Shown in pieces: positions 56,441 to 64,000 of a stretch of DNA of 64,000 nt. The translations under genes were made by a program, and so were the position numbers. The notes beneath the pieces were generated by a model. The model searched no databases, was not told the origin of the DNA, and worked only from the letters and a program-made list of their open reading frames with translations. The DNA is taken from contig MARA01000013.1 of the NCBI GenBank assembly GCA_001792895.1, positions 186,001-250,000 of the forward strand. The letters run 5' to 3'. Every line of letters starts with the position of its first letter. Positions within the stretch are counted from its first letter, which is position 1. Origin of the DNA: Lentinus brumalis (taxonomy: Eukaryota > Basidiomycota > Agaricomycetes > Polyporales > Polyporaceae).

Positions 56441-57055
56441 AATGTCGCTGCTTCGAGAATTGAGCTTGGGCGAATCGTGTGGCATGCTCCAGTCCGTTGG
56501 TTCGTTCTCTTGTAAGTACGTTCGTTTCTCTCGTTGCATGCTCGTTTTTGGACGTTGAACGTTTGTTCGCAGATTGTAATAATACTTAAAGGGTGCCCCG
56601 ATCACCCATGTAATTTCCGCTATAGACTACAAACGGATCGTCCGCTTCCGAAGGATATAATGTACCCACGATGTTCTGTAAGCGCATCTGCTTAGATCGA
56701 TCGTACAGAACCGGAGCCGCAGCGTCTCTCCCAGGGTCTGCGGAGCTGACTGGGAACACAGCTCTTGCAAGATGTCGGGGACCTGTTGAGTGCGGAAGAC
56801 ATGCGCTGCGACGAGTGCAGTCGGAGGGCCAGACAACGAAGGGCAATGCGAGACGAGACGTCTTATCTCATGTACTTAGACGGAAGACGTCAGACGAGCG
56901 ATGGTGACAGCTCAGGCTTGCAAAGACCGACTCAAATGACCATGAACCAATTGAGAGTAGAGGTGATCACTGATACTCTAACACTGAAGCGACATCCCTT
57001 GTATAGCTGTTCCTACGTAGCAGCGTCACCATCATCCTGGAGCAAATGAAAGGCA
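56441..57055. other. Intergenic
   Basis: 3' flank of DUF6533 gene 2. No gene, repeat or transposon signature is recognised. Confidence 0.35.
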
Positions 57056-57056
57056 G

Positions 57057-57063
57057 CAAAAAA
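57057..57063 (-). terminator. RNA polymerase III terminator of the tRNA gene
   Basis: A run of seven T on the minus strand, about 17 bases beyond the tRNA 3' end. Confidence 0.75.
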
Positions 57064-57079
57064 AGGATGACGTCAGCTA

Positions 57080-57158
57080 TGACCACCGCAGGGGTCGAAC
57101 CTGCAATCTCCTGATTACACGATCGTAGTCAGACGCGTTGCCATTACGCCAGGCGGCC
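57080..57158 (-). tRNA. tRNA-Arg (anticodon ACG) with 7-nt intron
   Basis: Minus-strand 5' end at 57158. Acceptor stem GGCCGCC pairs with GGTGGTC (two G-U pairs), discriminator A. D-arm GCG/CGC; anticodon stem TCTGA/TCAGG; T-arm GCAGG-TTCGACC-CCTGC. The anticodon loop is CT-ACG-A plus A, interrupted after position 37 by TCGTGTA, the canonical place for a nuclear tRNA intron. The B box GGTTCGACC is intact. Confidence 0.93.
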
Positions 57159-58587
57159 ATGTGTGATATGACATCCGTGCACTCATAGCGACGCCCCATA
57201 CGCACGACAGATCCCATGACGATGGGCCCAACATCTTGGACGTTGGGCAAGAGGTTGACGACCTTCCATAGTACCCCTGCAGCCTCGACAGCCGGAAGCA
57301 CGCATGCATACCAAACCTCCGCCTGGAAGACCGGACCGAGCTGGGGGAAGTGATTGGTAGCTGAGGCTCCACGAAGCAAGGATCGGTGAGATTGAGATCG
57401 GAGCACTCATGTGAATACTCGAAAACACGAGCGTTGTCGAGACCACGACAGGAGACAGGGCTTTCTTCGACACGAATGCTACCGGGGCTGTCAGGCGCGA
57501 AGCCAACGCGAAGCTCCGAACGCTCGGATGGCTCGCGGTTAGGGAGATGCGGGGAAAGTCAGCAGGGCACGGAAGCCGTCTTGAAGGCTCTTGAATGAGC
57601 TCCGGAAGGACGAGGCTGCGGTGCGGCGAGGACGGAGGTGTTTCAGAGTTGTGGCGGCAGCGCTCGCTCGGACCTTAGCCTTGGTTGGCATGACTCTATG
57701 ACCGCTGCAGCGCACTGTGAACAGCAAGGGCCCACGCTAGGTGGACGCACTGCGGGAACGGCGGTCAAGTGACCCATGGCCCGCAGTCGCGTTGCCCGCA
57801 AGCATGAGAATACGAAACGGGGCGCGGAGGGACGACTCGCCTGGCTGGGAAGGACGACACCGCACAGCGGGGTTTGCTGGTCATGCACTGGCTCCGTGGA
57901 CACCGCCCTTGATGAGGGTGCGACAGCAGTGCGGGGGATCCGAGAGCTCGCCACTGCGCTCTGTTCGTGGGCCGTTCGTGGGCCGAAAGGCGGGGTGGCG
58001 AAGGTGGCTCAAGTGGTGTTTCTTGCTCCCTGCGCGGACGTATTAGCCCGGCTGATGGCTGGACCTCGGAGCATCTGCAGGTCCGCGCGGGCCGTGTGGG
58101 GGCTGCTGCTGGACGTGTCTTTCGGCGCAGATTTCTGGGACGTTGTGCAGGATATGGCGAACGGCGAGGAGGAGCTCGAAAAATCGATAGACACGCAGCG
58201 GGGCGATCGATGGCGAACACGAAAATTGGCGGGACGGCGGGCGGAATGAGCTCCCGGCGGGCGCATGCACGTGGCTCGGACGGGTGCGGACCTGGCATCA
58301 CCGCCAACGATCTCTCCACCGTCTCTCGTCTCTCCCCTCACAGTCCGCTCGCCGTCCATGGCGACCCTCTAGTCGCTGTCCCCGCCCTCCTCGTCGTCGC
58401 GCACAGTCTGCAGGCCCAGCGCCCCAGGCTCCCCCAACCCGCCGGTCCAGGTCATCAGACTCTTCCCCTCGGATCCTCGCTGCCGACTCCCACTTCACTT
58501 CTCGAACTTTTCTCTCGCCCGGCCTGCTTGCCAAATCGCTCAGGCACCTCGTTTCTGACTCTGAGTCTCTCCTCCCCGACGACTCCC
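57159..58587. other. Intergenic; upstream region of the Reg1-like gene
   Basis: GC-rich with many overlapping open frames on both strands (57776-58249 and 57765-58319 among them), none with a recognised domain. A Ser-rich frame at about 58440-58625 (LVSDSESLLPDDSHEHAG) could be the true N-terminus of the downstream gene if one base in the C run at 58625-58629 is extra. A 50-codon frame on the minus strand at 57539-57691 is basic and unassigned. Confidence 0.35.
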
Positions 58588-61500
58588 ATGAGCATGCCGG
58601 TCCCCGCGACCTTGACGAGCTATCTCCCCGTCCTGCTTGTCTCCGTCACCCACAACGCCGTCCCAGACGACTCCTCCTTCTACACCCAGCCCGAGGGCCA
58701 GGTCGACTACCTCTCCCACAACTGGCGTGAAGAGGATGTGTGGCGCTCATGGCGAAGCATGACGCGCCAGAAGAACGCCATCGCCAACGGCATGCGTCTC
58801 GAGAACGCGAGCTGGCGGACGTGGTGGAAACAGAGGAACGGCCTCAAGACCATCTCTCCGGAGACTCTCAATTGGTACGTTCTTTATAGCCCTGCATCCT
58901 TTCATCTTCCTCGTGTCGCGCTCCTCCAACATGCGTGAAGCGTATGGACGCGATAAGGCTCCTCGCCGCTCTGGCGCGGCGTAGCACTCCCCTTTGAGTG
59001 GCCTGCCCTGACACATTCGCCACTGCAGGCTCAAGGACTCTGACGTGACATGGCTGTATGGTCCCCTCCACATCGGCCACGATTGGACCGATTACTCGCA
59101 ACACAAAGTTCCGAAGCTGCATCGCAAGACGAGCCACGATGAGCTTCCCTCCTACAAGAGCAACAGCTCCCCCTCTCCCGCGCCGAAGAAGCCTATCCTC
59201 AAGCGACGCAGTATCAGTCAGCTCCTCTCCCTCCCTGCGAGCCCGTTCTTCCATCATGATGACAGTGACGACGAAGAAGAGGACTGTCACGGAGACGGCA
59301 CTCATTCCCCCGCTCGCCCTCCCCTTGTGCACACAAAGAGCGACACCCACATCAGCATGCGCGGCCGACCATTCCGCAAAGACTCGCCCCCTCGAATCAT
59401 AGCCGAGGACTCTGCGGTATCACATCACGGACCGACACATCCGGGGCTGCCGACGACGGCGTCCAGCGAAGCCTCCGGCTCGACAGGCAGCGACCAGGAC
59501 CTGTCTGGTAGCTCGAGTCATGGTCCCGACGGCCCCGCGAAGAAGAAGCACATCTCATTCAACACCTTCGTGGAGCAGTGTATCGCGATCGAGAAGCCTA
59601 AGCTCAAGCGCTCCCCGACCGGTCCTACGCGTGGCGGCAGGATGTTCGATGCGTATGATGACGGGTTAGTCTTCATGTCTTTCTGGCTGATGGGTGATCT
59701 ACAGCTGATTGCCTTCTTCGTCTCAGGTACGATTCGGAAACCGGGTACGATGGGGAGTACGACGAGCCGGCGTCGGTGTACTACTACAACGACCATGCGG
59801 TTGGATCAGACTCGGAAGACGACGATGACGACGATGTCCTCGAGATGCGAACGGCGTCATCTCGCTCTCGCTCCAACTCGGCGTCGTCAATGCGGAAACC
59901 GTCGCTGCCAACACCCTTGAGTCCTGAAGCGACTGGGTCCCGTCCTAGACCTCCTATGGTTCGTCGCTCTTCCACGGATCGGGAACGTGTCACCATTGCC
60001 CCGATCGCTCCGACATTACTCAAGAGCACGGGCGTCGGCAATGAGCTGGGCACGTTGCCGGAAGGGAGGACTTACGAGTCGCCGCAGGATGTGGATCTCG
60101 TTTACGTCCCGACTGCGAGCTACAGCTCTCCCGGCACTCCCAGCATGGGCAGCAACGAGGACGTGTACCACCACCGCGAATCGTACTTCAGCGTCGGAAC
60201 AGGGGCGTCGTATCCTCGGTCACCACTTCCCCGCTCGCCTGCGCCTGGCTCCTCTCCTCGGATACCGAGTGTTGGCATGCCGTCAGAGCCGGGCGCGTCG
60301 TCAATGCGGCGGACGAGCTCGGGGACGTTCTTCCCTACTCAGCATATAATCGACTCGCCGATGCAGATCGACGACCTGCCCATCGAGGACGCGTATGACT
60401 ACTTCGGTGGTCCCGACCTTGGGGAGGACTTCAGCGACGATCGTCCACACATCGCTCGGAGACACCGCAGGAGAGATGTTCGCGACGACGATCGCGGCGG
60501 CGAGATCACGCGGTACGCAGAAGGCGGGGCTGCCAGCGTCACGACCGGGAGGAGTAGTAGCTGGCGCGCTAGTCCCAGTCGGAGCGACTCGCCCAAGACG
60601 CCGGACACGGACATGCCCGTCGTCGTCGTGAACGAGGTCAATGGCGCGGTCGAGGAGCGGCAAGAGCGCTCTCGCGAGAGCAGCCCGTCGCGCTCGTCCG
60701 TAGGATACCGGATACCGGAGCAGCAGGCCTCGTCTGCGTATGGCTCGTCATCAATACCCTCTACCCCCGCCGTCCCGGTGCCTCGTGTCAACCCCACACA
60801 TTCACTCGGCCATGTCGCGGCATCCCCATTACCGAACTCCCTCTCTTCCTCCGCTCCGAGCACGGGTGTATGTGCGGACTCCGAGCTTCTCTCTCCTTCT
60901 GATGGCATGCCCACTCGCGGGCGGACGCCTCACTCGCCCAGCGTCAGTGGCAGCACGACGACGGGCTCTTCGTCGTACCGCTCCAGCGATTCGCGCTCTG
61001 GTTCGCGAGGGCGCTCGTCAACCCGCACGTCGTCGTTCTCGGACCGTGAGGGCAGCCGGAGTCACAGCAGGGGGAGAGGAGCGAACTCGCCCATCGGCAG
61101 CATCTCCCCGACTGGCAGCACAATTGGCATCGTCAACGGCGGCGCGTACGCCAGCGGGCGGTGTCGCGAACGCGGCGATCGGGATGTGCGTGGCGGCAGA
61201 GGCTCGCGGAGGAGTGAGGAGGAGCGCGGCCGGGAACGCACCGGTCGGCGGTTAGGCGACAGCCTCAGCCCGCCGAGCATCGTGAGCTCGCCCTCGCGTC
61301 GGAGCGGCAGCGATGACGACGGAGGTCTGTACCAGCCCTACTCCCCGGTGCTTACGGAGTCGATCCTGGAGAAGCCTGGTCGGATACCGTCGCCACCGTC
61401 CTCGGTGTCCGGGTCTTCGACCGAGACGGCGAGCGTGTCGACCGTTGGGCCGAGTGTCGCACAGCAGCAGGCGCAGCAGGGCCAGCAGGAACATGCGGAG

Positions 61501-61977
61501 CGGTCAAGGTCAGCCGTGCACGCGCCGGCCGCAAAGACCCCCGTCCCGCCGTTCCCTATCCCGTCGCCAATTCCGGAGGAGATCGAGGAAGAGGAGGAGC
61601 AGCGATCGAGGCACCCCACTCCCGCGAATTCGCCCGTGGCCGCGTTCCGGATGCCTGTTCCCCCGGCGCAGAAGGCTGAGCCTATCTCGTCGCCCATCTC
61701 GGCTTCGCACGAACCGCCAGCGTCGGCATCGCGGACGCCTTCGAATGGCTCCGGTGAGGCTTCGACTGCGGATTCTGGCGTCGCGTCCCCGTCCCCGGAG
61801 TCGCCCACGAGGACGCCAGGCTCGAGGCATCCGACGCGCGCCCAGAGGGTGTCTTTTGACGGGATGCAGGAGCAGGCGGGCACGTTGGTCAATCGTGCCG
61901 CCGAGATCGTGCAGTCTGCACGGGGATTCTTGGGTTCGATATGGAACCCAAACCCTCAGGCTGCTTCCTCGCCATGA
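58588..61977 (+). CDS. Reg1-like protein phosphatase 1 regulatory subunit (AreA/Reg1 'GATA_N' motif)
   Basis: Exons 58588-58874, 59029-59664, 59727-61977; about 1057 aa. Near the N-terminus is the conserved block EEDVWRSWRSMTRQKNAIAN, GMRLENASWRTWWKQRNGL, KTISPETLNW|LKDSDVTWLYGPLH; the RLEN-SWR motif is the Pfam DUF1752/GATA_N signature shared by Reg1 and AreA. Two candidate PP1-docking RVxF motifs follow: KKHISF (exon 2) and QRVSF near the C-terminus. The rest is long, Ser/Pro/Arg-rich disorder with an acidic patch (DSEDDDDDDVLE). There is no zinc finger, which favours a Reg1-type PP1 targeting subunit (glucose-repression control in yeast) over a GATA factor. The first intron is long for this genome (154 bp). 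The N-terminus is uncertain; the reading frame may extend upstream through a one-base discrepancy. Confidence 0.8.
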
Positions 61978-63084
61978 GCCTTCCTCACCATCTCCGATGA
62001 CGAGCTTCCACGTCCCCCATCGCCCTCCATCCACCCATGACCCGCTTCATTCATCCGTCAATTATTCACATATGCGTATGGCCGCTGTCTATCATCTCAC
62101 CGACATCCACATCCACATCCAAAGCTTTCTTGGTGCAACTTCTGCTTTGTTCATATTATATGCTTACTACCCGTGTTTCTTGCACATAATCGCCCCGCGA
62201 GGCGCGCTGTCCATCTGTCACATTGTCCATACACTCCGCATCTTCTTACTTTTATCTCTTATTCCCCGCGGCACGCTTTGCGCTCCCTGCAGGAGCGCTT
62301 ACATATATACTGTATTCCCCGCACCCTGCACAGTGGCAGATTCGCATCGTGTTGTGTTTTTTGGACTTTCGTCACTTACTGCTTCTATCTCCCCCCTCTC
62401 CTCTACCCTCCGCGACCCACCCGCGGCGCCCGTCATCCTCCCACCCGCCATCGCCATCACCCCCATCCGCATTCGCTTTTCGTGCGTTCCTGTCTGGTCA
62501 TCCGGTTCTGTGTTGTTGGCTTTCTTCTGGTGGTTTTGTGTCCCGGCCCATGATTCTCTCTCATCACCATCACCATCACGCACCGTACTCGTACCCGTAC
62601 CCGTACCCCCGTACCCGTATCGTATAGCCGCACCGAATACGCGCAGTAGTAGTAGTAGTAGTGGTCGTGACGTCGTCCTTCTCTCGCTCTCCGTGCATGC
62701 GTCCGTGTATCCCATAGGCTCTATAGGCTCTTCGCGCTAGCTACCCTCATCATCCCGTTCGTGACCCTTGACTCTCTCCCGTGGTTTCGGTTGTTTGTAT
62801 AGATGTACTTCTGGTGTATATACTCTACTGAATGGCGACCTCGTATCTACTGGTTCTTCATCGCTTCTGTTGGTCGCGCTGGCTGCAAGAGGGCTTGTCC
62901 GGCTACCGCTCGTGTAGGTGCGTGGCATGTCCTCGGGGCGAGGTTGTTGAGACTTGATCACCTGCTTTGTATTCAGCTGGTTGCGTTGGAAGGTGCGCTG
63001 GTTTATGGAATTGCGCCGCGAATCATGACTGACTATGGTGTATCTAGGACGGCCTGCCGCTCCGTTTGTGAGGGAACACTGACC
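61978..63084. other. Intergenic with TAG/GTA microsatellites
   Basis: 3' UTR of the Reg1-like gene, then GTACCC repeats at about 62584-62620 (TACCCGTACCCGTACC) and a (TAG)n run at about 62643-62662. No gene is seen. Confidence 0.5.
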
Positions 63085-63730
63085 TCATAGCAATGGCGTC
63101 GAGTTCCACGTCCATCGCATCCTCCTCCTCCTCCTATGTAGGGCCGCCCTGCCATGTCATTGATATACTACTGGTCCCCAGGCCCCGGTCCTCAAGCACC
63201 TCGGGCACCAAGCCAGCAGTGGCCGGCCCCGAGGCCAGCGAGACGCTCGACACCTTTCTGCGCATCTGCTACCCAGTACCGAACCTTCGCATAGAGTCCC
63301 TGCCGGACATCCGCGAGGTCCTCGTAAGTAGCGGCCGCGAAGCAAGTACGCTGGTCCACGCGGCGCGACCATGGGAAAAGGCCCTCTTTCATTGCGGTTC
63401 TTCAGCGCAGTGTCGTTGCTCGCTTACTCTTTCGCGCCCTCGTTCCGTCTGGAAGACGTGACCTGGGTGGCAGTTGAGGAACGGCCGTTCATGCGGCGGC
63501 GCCCTAGTTCGACGGCACGGTCGTACAGTATTCGGCCTGGAAAAGTACAGTCAATGTCAACGAAGCCAGCCGACCATCCTGCGACCCAGCACGAGGGTCC
63601 CGGACGTCTGCGAGCCCTGAGCAAGGATCTTCGTCGGTATCACAGCCGTTCGCCGCCCGTGCTGCTGATCTGGTTCCGAGGAACTCTGATGGCGTCGACT
63701 TCCCTGCGCACGAGAACATAGCGAGCCTCT
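63085..63730 (+). pseudogene. BTB-family pseudogene
   Basis: Fragments of one POZ unit and back helix are read in changing frames: NGVEFHVHRILLLLL (about 63091-63137), ETLDTFLRICYPVPNLRIES (about 63239-63301), REVLVAAAK (about 63310-63335, after a shift) and FAPSFRLEDVTWVAV (about 63430-63475). The order is right for this family, but stops and at least three frame changes intervene and no second POZ unit is recognisable. Confidence 0.7.
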
Positions 63731-63970
63731 GCTCGCACATCCTCCAGGACACGCCGGCCTGCGTCGAGCACCTCGCGCCGCCTCGGTGATAGCCAAGACC
63801 GTCCTCCTCGAAGTGAACGCCGACTACAGCTTTCCTATTCTATCATTGCACCCTTCCCTTCCCTCAAGCTCCAGCACCTACCTCCATGTCCTTACGGCAG
63901 CAATGGACCACAGAACCCACTTAATGCGGGGCGGATGATGGAGATTCCGACAGGAGGCCACGTTTCTATC
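63731..63970. other. Intergenic
   Basis: Short spacer between the BTB pseudogene and the tRNA at the window edge. Nothing is recognised. Confidence 0.3.
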
Positions 63971-64000
63971 GGCCGCCTGGCGTAATGGCAACGCGTCTGA
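63971..64000 (+). tRNA. tRNA-Arg, 5' 30 nt (cut by window end)
   Basis: GGCCGCCTGGCGTAATGGCA and the following ten bases are identical to the first 30 nt of the minus-strand tRNA-Arg(ACG) at 57158, including acceptor 5' strand, A box and the start of the anticodon stem. The anticodon itself lies outside the window. Confidence 0.85.

Noticed and set aside
57776..58249. 157-codon ATG-initiated plus-strand frame
   Set aside because: GC-rich stretch with equally long frames on the other strand, no motif, overlaps the Reg1-like promoter; not strong enough to list as a gene.
1..64000. CRISPR arrays, operons, Shine-Dalgarno sites, rRNA genes
   Set aside because: None seen. Spliced genes and nuclear tRNA structure show a eukaryote; tandem repeats found are minisatellites without spacers.

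Overview
This window reads as nuclear DNA of an Agaricomycete (Basidiomycota), most likely a polypore. The genes are dense and cut by many introns of about 45-65 bp with GT(A/G)NGT donors and CTRAY branch points. The recognisable families also fit: tandem BTB/POZ proteins, DUF6533 membrane proteins, a Tnp2 (Plavaka/CACTA-type) transposase, a Vps9 GEF, a SUN protein and a Reg1-type PP1 regulator.

Layout. 1-6 kb: the 3' end of a BTB-family gene, HMG-CoA synthase (minus), and a second BTB gene (minus) with an apparent one-base frameshift. 5.9-8.9 kb: repeat-rich DNA, namely copy A of a large inverted repeat carrying a GC-rich 26-bp minisatellite, then a candidate non-autonomous transposon with inverted ends, then a GGA tract. 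8.9-14.5 kb: a six-exon Tnp2 transposase and a codirectional five-exon coiled-coil gene. 14.8-25 kb: orphan and recognisable genes, including two divergent paralogues of unknown function (14863- and 17308-), a protein with an RG-rich tail, an F-box/LRR-like protein, a WD40 protein, a signal-anchor orphan and a SUN-domain protein. 25.4-35.2 kb: one conserved Agaricomycete gene whose ancestral 50-bp intron has received a 5.57-kb LTR retroelement (28079-33648, TSD CTGAC). 35.7-36.6 kb: copy B of the inverted repeat. 36.8-53 kb: five more BTB genes mixed with a DUF6533 gene and VPS9. 54.6-56.4 kb: a second DUF6533 gene. 57.1 kb: an intron-containing tRNA-Arg(ACG), with a second copy starting at the right edge in the opposite orientation. 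58.6-62 kb: the Reg1-like gene. 63.1-63.8 kb: a BTB pseudogene.

Main biological points. (1) Seven BTB-family genes share one architecture: two tandem POZ-like units where complete, and a last intron in phase 0 followed by a coding micro-exon of only 18-39 nt that begins with Val or Ile. (2) The LTR element is young by its LTRs, yet it has a decayed gag, a protease remnant, no reverse transcriptase or integrase that I can see, and an antisense ORF with a Zn2Cys6-type cysteine pattern. Its target-site duplication is exactly the branch-point pentamer of the host intron. (3) Several genes show isolated one-base frameshifts, which suggests uncorrected sequencing indels, at least in part. All exon models below come from reading the sequence by eye.
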